From: Betaproteobacteria bacterium
GTDB taxonomy: Bacteria; Pseudomonadota; Gammaproteobacteria; Burkholderiales; Rhodocyclaceae
Assembly: GCA_016868295.1 (NCBI GenBank)
Contig: VGHJ01000008.1
Coordinates: 19,969-83,968, forward strand
Direction: 5' to 3'
DNA: 64,000 nucleotides
Of this stretch, positions 8,145-17,613 are shown one piece after another (the stretch's first letter is position 1; every line of letters starts with the position of its first letter). The translations under genes were made by a program, and so were the position numbers. A model generated the notes under the pieces. That model made no database searches, was not told the origin of the DNA, and was given only the letters and a program-made list of their open reading frames with translations.

Positions 8145-9426
8145 ATGCAGCCGCCTGGCGGCCTCCCTCAACCGCGACTGCCAGTGCGTCAGCGTGGATC
8201 GCGCGAAATTGCGCCAGTCCCTGGCGCAGGGCGAGGCCGGCGCCGACATGATCCGCCTGATCGAGGAGGAGCGGCCGCACCTCTTCGCCGACACGACGGT
8301 GTTCCTCGGCCAGGCCAGCGTGGAGCGCATGGCCGAAGTGGTCGCCGCCATTGAGCGCGTCGCCGCGCTGCCGGCCTGGGCCGGGCGCGTGCGGGCCTGG
8401 GCGCCGGCGACGGCGCGCCACGAGACCGCCGCGGCCGGCGTCTTCATGGGCTACGACTTCCACCTCGGGCAGTCGGGACCGCAGCTCATCGAGATCAACA
8501 CCAACGCCGGTGGCGGCCTGCTCAATGCCGCACTCGCCCAGGCCCAGATCGCCTGCTGCGAGGAGGTGGCCGCCATCCTGCCGGGCGTGCATCCTGCGCC
8601 GACGCTGGAGCAGGATTTCGTCGACATGTTCAGGCAGGAGTGGCGCGCGGAGCGCGGCGATGCGCCGCTCGGGCGCATCGCCATCGTGGACGAGAATCCG
8701 CTCTCGCAATTTCTCTATCCCGAATTCCTGCTCTTCAAGAAGCTTTTCGAGCGCCACGGCCTGCAGGCGGTGGTGTGCGATCCGGCCGAGCTGCGCTTCG
8801 AGGCGGGCGTTTTGCGGCATGACGAAGGCCGCGTCGATCTCGTCTACAATCGCCTGACGGATTTCGGCCTGGAAGAGGCGGCCAACGCCGTGCTGCGCGC
8901 GGCCTGGCTGGCCGGGGCGGCGGTGCTGACGCCGCACCCGCGCGCCCACGCGCTGTTCGCCGACAAGCGCAACCTGTCGCTGCTCACCGACGAGACGGCC
9001 CTGGCCGGGATGGGCGTGGATGAGGCGACGCGAGCGGTGCTGTTGGCCGGCATCCCGCGCACGCGCCTCGTGCGCAGCGAGGACGCCGAGGATTTGTGGG
9101 CGCGGCGCAGGCAGCTTTTTTTCAAGCCGGCGGCGGGCTACGGCAGCAAGGCGGCCTACCGCGGCGACAAGCTGACCAGGCGCGTTTTCGAGGAGATCCT
9201 CGAAGGCGGTTACGTGGCGCAGGACCTGGTGCCGCCCTCGGAGCGGCGCATCGGCCCGGAGGCGGCGCCGGTCGACCTCAAGCTCGACCTGCGCAATTAC
9301 GCCTACCGCGGCCGCGTGCAACTGGTGACGGCGCGGCTCTACCAGGGCCAGACGACGAATTTCCGCACCCCGGGCGGCGGCTTCGCGCCGGTGCTGACGG
9401 TGCCGAGGATGGAAGGGAAGGCATGA
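8134..9426 (+). CDS. ATP-grasp-like protein of unknown substrate
   Basis: The 430-aa product has features of ATP-grasp ligases: LIEINTNAGGGLLNAAL near residue 120, then FFKPAAGYGSKAAYRG and GGYVAQDLVPP near 330-370, fitting nucleotide-binding strands and loops. No substrate-specific motif is recognisable, and I cannot name a characterised member. GAGGAAA precedes ATG 8134, which lies inside the end of yoaA. Its stop overlaps the mobB start (ATGA), so it is co-transcribed with molybdenum cofactor genes, which may be only positional. The family call is moderate and the function is unknown. Confidence 0.6.
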   Translation: MPTECSRLAASLNRDCQCVSVDRAKLRQSLAQGEAGADMIRLIEEERPHLFADTTVFLGQASVERMAEVVAAIERVAALPAWAGRVRAWAPATARHETAAAGVFMGYDFHLGQSGPQLIEINTNAGGGLLNAALAQAQIACCEEVAAILPGVHPAPTLEQDFVDMFRQEWRAERGDAPLGRIAIVDENPLSQFLYPEFLLFKKLFERHGLQAVVCDPAELRFEAGVLRHDEGRVDLVYNRLTDFGLEEAANAVLRAAWLAGAAVLTPHPRAHALFADKRNLSLLTDETALAGMGVDEATRAVLLAGIPRTRLVRSEDAEDLWARRRQLFFKPAAGYGSKAAYRGDKLTRRVFEEILEGGYVAQDLVPPSERRIGPEAAPVDLKLDLRNYAYRGRVQLVTARLYQGQTTNFRTPGGGFAPVLTVPRMEGKA

Positions 9427-9971
9427 AGGTTTTCGGATTCGCCGGTTATTCCGGCTCGGGCAAGACGACGCTGATCGAGCAGCTCATCCCGCGCTTCGTG
9501 GCGATGGGGCTGAAGGTCTCGCTCATCAAGCACGCCCATCACGGCTTCGACATCGACAAGCCGGGCAAGGATTCGTACCGCCACCGCGAGGCCGGTTGCA
9601 GCGAGGTGCTGCTCACCTCGAACCAGCGCTGGGTGCTGATGCACGAACTGCGCGGCGAGCGGGAACCGTCGCTGGAGGAGCAGATCGGGCTGCTGTCGCC
9701 CTGCGACCTGGCGCTGGTGGAGGGATACAAGTCGAACGATCTGATCCCGAAGCTGGAGGTGTTTCGGCCTTCGCACGGCAAGCCGCCGATCCACCCCGAG
9801 CACCCGAACATCGTCGCCGTGGCGAGCGACGCCAGGGTCGATACCGCGCTGCCGGTGCTCGACATCAACGATCCCGACGCCATTGCGCAATTCATCGTGC
9901 AGTGCCTTGGTCTTGATTGTCGTCCCCGCGGGAGCGGGGACCCTGCTGGATTCCCGCTTCCGCGGGAATGA
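9423..9971 (+). CDS. mobB: molybdopterin-guanine dinucleotide biosynthesis protein MobB
   Basis: This 182-aa P-loop protein (FAGYSGSGKTTLIEQLI) has the MobB signature IKHAHHGFDIDKPGKDSYRHREAG and the acidic LALVEGYK motif. MobB is a GTP-binding accessory factor for attaching GMP to molybdopterin. Its last 20 or so residues (LDCRPRGSGDPAGFPLPRE) are encoded by a palindromic repeat and are not part of the family, so the natural C-terminus probably ended near residue 160. The stop overlaps an in-frame ATG of moeA. Confidence 0.92.
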   Translation: MKVFGFAGYSGSGKTTLIEQLIPRFVAMGLKVSLIKHAHHGFDIDKPGKDSYRHREAGCSEVLLTSNQRWVLMHELRGEREPSLEEQIGLLSPCDLALVEGYKSNDLIPKLEVFRPSHGKPPIHPEHPNIVAVASDARVDTALPVLDINDPDAIAQFIVQCLGLDCRPRGSGDPAGFPLPRE

Positions 9972-9974
9972 CGG
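9921..9974. repeat. GTCATTCCCGC-type nested palindromic repeat, copy 2, at the mobB/moeA junction
   Basis: CGTCCCCGCGGGAGCGGGGACC and GGATTCCCGCTTCCGCGGGAATGACGG form two hairpin arms. The repeat encodes the mobB C-terminus and its terminal GGGAATGACGG contains both the mobB stop and a possible moeA start. Confidence 0.85.
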
Positions 9975-9976
9975 CT

Positions 9977-11185
9977 ATGAGCCTGCTCTCCATCGACGAA
10001 GCCCTGCAAAAGCTCCTTGCCGCCGCCCGCCCGATGGCGGAAATCGAGGAAGCGGATACCCTCGCCGCCGCCGGCCGCGTGCTGGCGCGGGCGCAATCGA
10101 GCGGCCTCACCGTGCCGCCGCTCGACAACTCCGCCATGGACGGCTACGCGGTGCGCATCGCCGACATCTCCTCCGCCGGCGCGCGCCTGCCGGTGGCGCA
10201 GCGCATTCCCGCCGGCAGCGTCGGCACGCCGCTTGCCGCCGGTACGGCGGCGCGCATCTTCACCGGGGCGCCGGTGCCCGAAGGGGCGGACGCCGTGGTG
10301 ATGCAGGAACTGTGCGAACACGCCGGGGAAGACGTCGTGCGGATCAACCATGTGCCGCGCCCCGCCGAGAACATCCGTCGCGCCGGCGAGGACATTCGTG
10401 CCGGCGCCGAGATCCTTGCCGCCGGCACGCGCCTGACGCCGCAGGACATCGGGCTGGCTGCCTCGGTCGGGCTGGCGGCGCTGCCGGTATTCCGCCGCCT
10501 GCGCGTGGCGGTGTTCTTCACCGGCGACGAGCTGTCGATGCCGGGCGAGGCGCTGAAGCCGGGCGGCATCTACAACTCCAACCGCTACACCCTGCGCGGC
10601 CTGCTCGCCGCGCTCGGCTGCGAGGTGCACGACCTCGGCATCGTGCCGGACAGCCTGGAGGCGACGCGCGTTGCGCTGCGCGAGGCGGCGGCAGCCAGCG
10701 ACGTCGTCATCACCAGCGGCGGCGTCTCGGTCGGCGAGGAGGACCACGTCAAGGCGGCGGTGCAGGCGGAGGGCGCGCTCGACCTCTGGAAGATCGCCAT
10801 CAAGCCCGGCAAGCCGCTCGCCTTCGGAAAAGTCAGTCGCCGTGGCACGGCGTTCATCGGCCTGCCGGGCAACCCGGTATCGACCTTCGTCACCTTCCTC
10901 GTGCTGGTGCGGCCGTTTCTGCTCGCCTGCCAGGGCGCGCGCGCCACGGCGCCGCGCGGCCTGATGATGCGCGCCGACTTCGACTGGCCGAAGCCGGACC
11001 GCCGCCGCGAGTTCCTGCGCGTGCGCATCAACGCCGAAGGCGGCCTCGATCTGTATCCCAACCAGAGCTCGGGCGTGCTGACCTCCTGCGCCTGGGCCGA
11101 CGGCCTGGTCGACAACCCGCCGGCGCAGGCGGTGCGACGCGGCGAGCTGGTGCGCTTCCTGCCGTTTTCCGAGTTGTTATACTGA
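9977..11185 (+). CDS. moeA: molybdopterin molybdenumtransferase MoeA
   Basis: The 402-aa MoeA inserts molybdate into adenylated molybdopterin. Motifs seen are PPLDNSAMDGYAVR, RIFTGAPVPEGADAVVMQE, FFTGDEL, TSGGVSVGEEDHVK and GLPGNPVSTFV. I took ATG 9977 (MSLLSIDEAL), the point where family similarity begins. ATG 9968, which overlaps the mobB stop as ATGA, is an alternative supplied by the repeat. A copy of the dispersed 24-bp motif encodes KVSRRGTA just before the conserved GLPGNP. The gene is followed three bases later by moaD. Confidence 0.95.
   Translation: MSLLSIDEALQKLLAAARPMAEIEEADTLAAAGRVLARAQSSGLTVPPLDNSAMDGYAVRIADISSAGARLPVAQRIPAGSVGTPLAAGTAARIFTGAPVPEGADAVVMQELCEHAGEDVVRINHVPRPAENIRRAGEDIRAGAEILAAGTRLTPQDIGLAASVGLAALPVFRRLRVAVFFTGDELSMPGEALKPGGIYNSNRYTLRGLLAALGCEVHDLGIVPDSLEATRVALREAAAASDVVITSGGVSVGEEDHVKAAVQAEGALDLWKIAIKPGKPLAFGKVSRRGTAFIGLPGNPVSTFVTFLVLVRPFLLACQGARATAPRGLMMRADFDWPKPDRRREFLRVRINAEGGLDLYPNQSSGVLTSCAWADGLVDNPPAQAVRRGELVRFLPFSELLY
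10829..10852 (+). repeat. dispersed 24-bp motif, copy 2 (inside moeA)
   Basis: AAAGTCAGTCGCCGTGGCACGGCG is read as KVSRRGTA in a variable stretch before the GLPGNP motif. Confidence 0.75.
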
Positions 11186-11188
11186 TTC

Positions 11189-11443
11189 ATGGCACTCAAA
11201 ATCCTTTACTTCGCCGGGCTGCGCGAGGCGATCGGCCAGTCTTCCGAATACCTGGCCCGGCCGGACGGCGTCGGCAATGTCGGCGAGTTGCATGCCCATC
11301 TCGCCGCGCGCGGCGGCGCCTGGCAGGCGCTGGCGACGACGAAAAACCTGCGCATGGCGGTGAACCAGGAAATGGCGACGCTGCAGACCCGGCTCGAGGA
11401 CGGCGACGAAATCGCCTTCTTCCCGCCGGTGACCGGAGGCTGA
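11189..11443 (+). CDS. moaD: molybdopterin synthase small subunit MoaD
   Basis: This 84-aa ubiquitin-fold protein ends in the required Gly-Gly (FFPPVTGG), whose thiocarboxylate donates sulfur to precursor Z. It sits between moeA and moaE with a three-base gap upstream and its stop directly abutting the moaE start, matching a stoichiometric MoaD-MoaE complex. Confidence 0.95.
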   Translation: MALKILYFAGLREAIGQSSEYLARPDGVGNVGELHAHLAARGGAWQALATTKNLRMAVNQEMATLQTRLEDGDEIAFFPPVTGG

Positions 11444-11896
11444 GTGAAAGTTTCCGTGCAGAGCGAAGACTTCGACGTCGGCGCCGAGTGCGCGGCGATC
11501 GCGCGCGGCCGCACGGACATCGGTGCCGTGGCGAGCTTCGTCGGCCTGGTGCGCGATTCCAACGACGGCGCCGGCATCGCGCGCATGACGCTGGAGCACT
11601 ACCCCGGCATGACGGAGAAGTCGCTGGCGGAGATCGTCGAGCAGGCGCGCGGGCGCTGGGACGTGCTCGACGCGACGGTGATCCACCGTGTCGGCGAACT
11701 CAGGCCAGGGGACGCCATCGTATTGGTGGTCGTGGCGAGCGCGCACCGCGGCGACGCCCTCAAAGCCTGCGAGTTCATCATGGACTACCTGAAAACCCGC
11801 GCGCCGTTCTGGAAGAAGGAAGAGACGCCCGAGGGCGGCCGCTGGGTCGATGCGCGCGAGTCGGACGACGTCGCGGCGGGGAAGTGGAAACCTTGA
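11444..11896 (+). CDS. moaE: molybdopterin synthase large subunit MoaE
   Basis: The 150-aa protein starts at GTG directly after the moaD stop. It shows the MoaE core: GAVASFVGLVRD, LEHYPGMTEKSL, HRVGELRPGD, VASAHRGDALKACEFIMDYLKTRAPFWKKE, with the catalytic lysine in FWKKE. With MoaD it converts precursor Z to molybdopterin. It is the last gene of the mobB-moeA-moaDE run. The palindromic repeat that follows separates it from the convergent phasin gene. Confidence 0.95.
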   Translation: MKVSVQSEDFDVGAECAAIARGRTDIGAVASFVGLVRDSNDGAGIARMTLEHYPGMTEKSLAEIVEQARGRWDVLDATVIHRVGELRPGDAIVLVVVASAHRGDALKACEFIMDYLKTRAPFWKKEETPEGGRWVDARESDDVAAGKWKP

Positions 11897-11897
11897 C

Positions 11898-11967
11898 CGT
11901 CATTCCCGCGAAAGCGGGAATCCAGTGTTATTGAAGCCCCTGGATTCCCGCCTCCGCGGGAGTGACG
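11898..11967. repeat. GTCATTCCCGC-type nested palindromic repeat, copy 3, between convergent genes
   Basis: CGTCATTCCCGCGAAAGCGGGAATCCAG and CTGGATTCCCGCCTCCGCGGGAGTGACG are inverted relative to one another. The element fills the gap between moaE and the oppositely oriented phasin gene and can fold on either strand, so it may act as a two-way terminator. Confidence 0.85.
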
Positions 11968-12477
11968 TTACTGAACCTTGACGCTCTTGCCCTTGCCCCC
12001 GCCCATGCCGAAGGCGGCGGTCGAGGCCTTGGCGATCTGGTCGAAGGCATCCTTGGCGGTGCCGAAGGCCTTCTGCATGGCGGCGAAGGCGTCCTGGCTG
12101 TTGCCGGGCATGCCGCTCACCGACATCATCTTCCTGAAGTTCTCCATCATCTCGTGGCTGGTACCGGACATCTGCTGGCCGAGCATGCGGTTGAACTCGG
12201 CCTGCGCCTCGGCCGTGATGTCGGCCATCTGGCGCATCGCCTCCATCATCTTGGCAGAGGTTTCCTGGGCGAACTGGGTGCGCAGGGCCAGCGCCGACTG
12301 CGGATCCTTCGCATCGGTCAGGGCGCGGGCGTTCTTCACGCTTTCCTCGAACAGGGCGCGCGCCGTTTCCACCTGAAGCTCCATGATGCGCTTGGAGTTC
12401 TCCAGCGACATCTGCGTCAGTTTCATGGCGGCGTCGATGCTCTTCTTGTGCATCTCGCCGAACTGTTCGTTGTTCAT
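11968..12477 (-). CDS. phaP: phasin family protein
   Basis: The 169-aa, helix-rich, Met/Gln/Ala-rich product (MNNEQFGEMHKKSIDAAMKLTQMSLENSKRIMELQVETARALFEESVKNARAL) matches the PHA granule-coating phasin family. Phasins bind polyhydroxyalkanoate surfaces and limit coalescence. The last residues are Gly/Lys rich (GMGGGKGKSVKVQ). GGAGGGGAGCC lies just before the ATG. No PHA synthase gene is in the window. The gene symbol follows the family and is tentative. Confidence 0.85.
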   Translation of the reverse strand: MNNEQFGEMHKKSIDAAMKLTQMSLENSKRIMELQVETARALFEESVKNARALTDAKDPQSALALRTQFAQETSAKMMEAMRQMADITAEAQAEFNRMLGQQMSGTSHEMMENFRKMMSVSGMPGNSQDAFAAMQKAFGTAKDAFDQIAKASTAAFGMGGGKGKSVKVQ

Positions 12478-12535
12478 GGCTCCCCTCCTTGAGAATGGTC
12501 AAACTTGCGGTTCCCATAATGCCGTGTTCGCGCCG

Positions 12536-12565
12536 GGTTGAAAAGCCGCCGGGAAGCCCCATTTA
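12536..12565 (+). promoter_or_regulatory. sigma-32 (heat-shock) promoter of clpB
   Basis: GGTTGAAA (12536-12543), 13 bases, then CCCCATTTA (12557-12565) fits the RpoH consensus CTTGAAA-N11-16-CCCCATNT, about 30 bases before the clpB ATG. Confidence 0.8.
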
Positions 12566-12596
12566 AGCTCAGGAAAACGTTTTCCGGAAGAAAATC

Positions 12597-15176
<2,580 letters not shown>

Positions 15177-15281
15177 GGAATGTGCCGTTTCTTGTCGGAT
15201 TTTTTCCGGAAATGGCACCTTCGGTCGCCGCGCATCGAGGCGTGTCCGCTATAAATCAATGAGTTAATCGCCTGATTCGGG

Positions 15282-15298
15282 CCGGCACACGGTTTGCA
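15282..15298 (+). promoter_or_regulatory. sigma-54-like (RpoN) promoter
   Basis: CCGGCACACGGTTTGCA has the GG-N10-GC spacing and close agreement with TGGCAC-N5-TTGCA. It lies 44 bases before the start codon of the small membrane protein gene. Confidence 0.6.
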
Positions 15299-15341
15299 AA
15301 ATGAAGGACGTATCTGTCAATACGCCTTTTGGAGGTTGAGC

Positions 15342-15593
15342 ATGCCCGGCAAAACCGATCAATCCGGGAATTCCACGTACCGCACCCTGACCGTCATCTG
15401 GCTGGTGGTATCGATCGCCCTGGGCTATCCGCTGTTCAATCTGCTGACGTCGATGGGCTTCAACCCGGCCCTGGCGGGGGTGGGGGTCTTCCTCGGCGCC
15501 TGCCTGCTCTACGACATTCCCTATCGCGCCAAGGTGAAGGCGGAGCACCAGGCCGCCATGTCGCGCACCAACCGCTGGCGCTCGATGGCCTGA
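15342..15593 (+). CDS. small inner-membrane protein of unknown function
   Basis: The 83-aa protein has two predicted membrane segments (about residues 15-35, TLTVIWLVVSIALGYPLFNLL, and 39-58, FNPALAGVGVFLGACLLYDI) and a basic cytoplasmic tail (RAKVKAEHQAAMSRTNRWRSMA). ATG 15342 was preferred over an upstream ATG because GGAGGTTGAGC precedes it and the sigma-54-like promoter lies 44 bases away. I do not recognise a family. Expression under RpoN control, for example by nitrogen or stress signals, is inferred from the promoter only. Confidence 0.7.
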   Translation: MPGKTDQSGNSTYRTLTVIWLVVSIALGYPLFNLLTSMGFNPALAGVGVFLGACLLYDIPYRAKVKAEHQAAMSRTNRWRSMA

Positions 15594-15609
15594 AACATGA
15601 CGAACCGGC

Positions 15610-16521
15610 CTAGCGCCGGTTGAGCAGGCCGGTCTTTATCTCGAGGATGTCCATCGTCTTGATGGCGTAGAACTCGCCGTCCTTGTAGAGCTGTTTCATC
15701 CTGATCACGCAGGCCTCCGGCGCGGCGCGGAAGACCATGCCCTTCAGCCGGTAGGTGTTGAGCGCATCCCCGAGGTTGAGGACGACGACGACCTTGTCGT
15801 TGGCCTTGATCGCCCGCAGGGCCGGCTGGCCGGGCGCCGGCTTCAGCCGCAACGAAACGTCCGAGAAATCGGCCAGCACGCAGGGTATCGGCGGCTGGTC
15901 GTCCGCAAGGTAGAGATTGACCGGGACGTTGCTCTGCACCCGCGCCTTCTGCCGCTGGTCGGCGATGCGCAGCGTGTCGAAATCGGGCCGCAGCAGCACC
16001 ACCTGGTTGTCGAGGTAGGGGCCGTCCTTCATCTTGATGCGGCTGTCGACCTGGGTGTCGAGGCTGGGGATGCCGCGGTTGCAGGTCTCGGCGATGAGGG
16101 TGATGGCGTTGCCGCGCACGAACTGGCCGTTGCGTCCCAGGCTGGCCCGGCGCACGTAGTCGAGCGAGCGTTCCATGTCGCTGGTGTCCGGCACCATCAG
16201 TTGCAGCTTCCTCACCTGTTCGATGCGCAGGGGCGCCTTCAACCCCTCGACGACGAAGGCGGCCGGCGCGCCGTCGCCATCCTTGCGGATGGCGTCGCGC
16301 GAGTAGACGAAATGGTCGTTCACCCGATAGGCGAGGATGATGGTCTGGAAGACGATGTCGCGCTGGTATTCCGGGAAATAGCGGATCTTCCTGCCGATGG
16401 CGAAGTGCTCGGCCAGCATCCTCAGCTGCTCGTGGTCGGGCGCCATGCTGCCGGGGGCTTCCGCCTCCTGCCTGTCCTTGGCGGAGCGGTTGTTGTTGTT
16501 CCAGATCAGCTTGAACATCAT
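15610..16521 (-). CDS. PilZ-domain protein (c-di-GMP effector candidate)
   Basis: The 303-aa protein carries a C-terminal PilZ-like domain (about 205-300): an RxxxR motif in QRQKARVQ followed by DFSDVSLRLK, which replaces the Gly of the usual D/NxSxxG by Ser. The N-terminal half (about 30-190) resembles the YcgR-type flagellar-brake region only loosely. I chose the ATG at 16521 with GGAG just upstream; a longer form to 16602 is open. PilZ proteins bind cyclic di-GMP and tune motility or polysaccharide export. Binding is uncertain given the altered motif. Confidence 0.65.
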   Translation of the reverse strand: MMFKLIWNNNNRSAKDRQEAEAPGSMAPDHEQLRMLAEHFAIGRKIRYFPEYQRDIVFQTIILAYRVNDHFVYSRDAIRKDGDGAPAAFVVEGLKAPLRIEQVRKLQLMVPDTSDMERSLDYVRRASLGRNGQFVRGNAITLIAETCNRGIPSLDTQVDSRIKMKDGPYLDNQVVLLRPDFDTLRIADQRQKARVQSNVPVNLYLADDQPPIPCVLADFSDVSLRLKPAPGQPALRAIKANDKVVVVLNLGDALNTYRLKGMVFRAAPEACVIRMKQLYKDGEFYAIKTMDILEIKTGLLNRR

Positions 16522-16596
16522 GGTCTCCGGGCGAGCCGGGCCCCGCCGCGGGGCCGCCTTTATAGGGTTAACGGCACGGCGGACGGCGGCCTGAAG

Positions 16597-16612
16597 GGGC
16601 ATGAATGCCCCG
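16597..16612 (-). terminator. hairpin downstream of the ferredoxin reductase gene
   Basis: GGGGCA-TGAA-TGCCCC is a perfect 6-bp stem with a 4-base loop, about 30 bases after the reductase stop on the minus strand. There is no clear T-run, so its terminator role is tentative. Confidence 0.4.
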
Positions 16613-16620
16613 TCCCGGGG

Positions 16621-16644
16621 AAAGTCAGCCCGGGCGGGACGGCG
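16621..16644 (+). repeat. dispersed 24-bp motif, copy 4 (gene end)
   Basis: AAAGTCAGCCCGGGCGGGACGGCG lies directly against the stop codon (16645) of the leftward reductase gene. Confidence 0.7.
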
Positions 16645-17499
16645 TCAGTAGAGGACCTCCTGCCAGCGCCCGCCGTCGGCGAGCCGCTGCCGCAGTGCGC
16701 GCCAGCGATCGGCGCTGCCGGCCATGGCGGCAATCGCCTTGTCCACCGTCGCCTGCAGGGCCTGCGGGCCGGCGATGAAGACCCGGGTGTCCGCGCCCTG
16801 CAGCATCTCCCAGACCTCGGCGGCGTTCTGCTCGAGGGCGCGGTCCATGGCCACGGGCGCGCCGAAATGGGGGCGCGGGCTTACCGCCTGGAAGGCGCGG
16901 AAGGTGGCCTGGTCGTAGTAGAGGGAGAAATCCTTGTTCTCGTCGTTCATGTAGAGCATCTCGAGACCGCTGCGCGCGCCATGGAAGAGGCGCACGCGGC
17001 CCTGCCAGCCGCCGTGGCGGCGGTAGATCTCGCGCACCAGGCCGCGGAAGGGCGCGATGCCGGTGCCCATGCCGATCATCAGGATGTCGGCCTGCGGGTT
17101 GTCCGGCACGGCGAAGGGGTAGCCCGTCGGGCCGGTGAACTGGACCTCGCTGCCCGGCTGCAGGTCGCACAGGAAGTTCGAGGCGACGCCGGGGTATTCC
17201 TGCCCGTTGAAATCGTCCACGTAGTGGCAGCGGCGCACGCAGAGCGTGAATTCGGTGCTGTCCCGCTCGCCTTCCTCCACCTCGGCCAGCGAGTACAGGC
17301 GCGTGTGGTGCTTGTTGCCGAACTTCCCCGGCGCCAGCACGCGCACGCACTGGCCGGTGCGTCCGTCGAAGGAACGGTCTTCGGTGCGGAACACCAGGTT
17401 GCGCACTTCCTCGGGCGAGGCCGTCGGCGTAATGCGTGCGGAGCGCAGCAGGGTTCCGGAAAAACGCCGGCCTTCGTCGTTCTGTTGCTGGATCGTCAT
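16645..17499 (-). CDS. plant-type ferredoxin-NADP(+) reductase
   Basis: The 284-aa flavoprotein has an FAD-binding motif (TRLYSLAE), then the NADP-binding nucleotide region (GMGTGIAPFRGLVREI) and a C-terminal catalytic stretch ending EVLY, as in FNR enzymes with a terminal aromatic residue. It moves electrons between ferredoxin and NADP(H). Start 17499 (MTIQQQ) follows AAGGACAGC. It lies downstream of the acnB terminator in the same orientation, so it is probably transcribed separately. A BoxA-like reductase role is possible, but the BoxA ferredoxin domain is missing. Confidence 0.82.
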   Translation of the reverse strand: MTIQQQNDEGRRFSGTLLRSARITPTASPEEVRNLVFRTEDRSFDGRTGQCVRVLAPGKFGNKHHTRLYSLAEVEEGERDSTEFTLCVRRCHYVDDFNGQEYPGVASNFLCDLQPGSEVQFTGPTGYPFAVPDNPQADILMIGMGTGIAPFRGLVREIYRRHGGWQGRVRLFHGARSGLEMLYMNDENKDFSLYYDQATFRAFQAVSPRPHFGAPVAMDRALEQNAAEVWEMLQGADTRVFIAGPQALQATVDKAIAAMAGSADRWRALRQRLADGGRWQEVLY

Positions 17500-17550
17500 G
17501 GGGCTGTCCTTGGGATGTGTCCTGCCGCCATTGTACTGGCCGCACGCCAA

Positions 17551-17579
17551 GAAAAACCCCCGCCTTGCGGACGGGGGGC
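17551..17579 (-). terminator. rho-independent terminator of acnB
   Basis: Read on the minus strand, CCCCCG-TCCGCAAGG-CGGGGG is followed by TTTTTC, a GC stem with a T-run, about 35 bases after the acnB stop. Confidence 0.75.
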
Positions 17580-17587
17580 TGCGGGGA

Positions 17588-17611
17588 AAAGTCAGTCCCG
17601 GCGGGACGGCG
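17588..17611 (+). repeat. dispersed 24-bp motif, copy 5 (gene end)
   Basis: AAAGTCAGTCCCGGCGGGACGGCG is the best match to the consensus. It sits between the acnB stop codon and its terminator. Confidence 0.8.
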
Positions 17612-17613
17612 GC

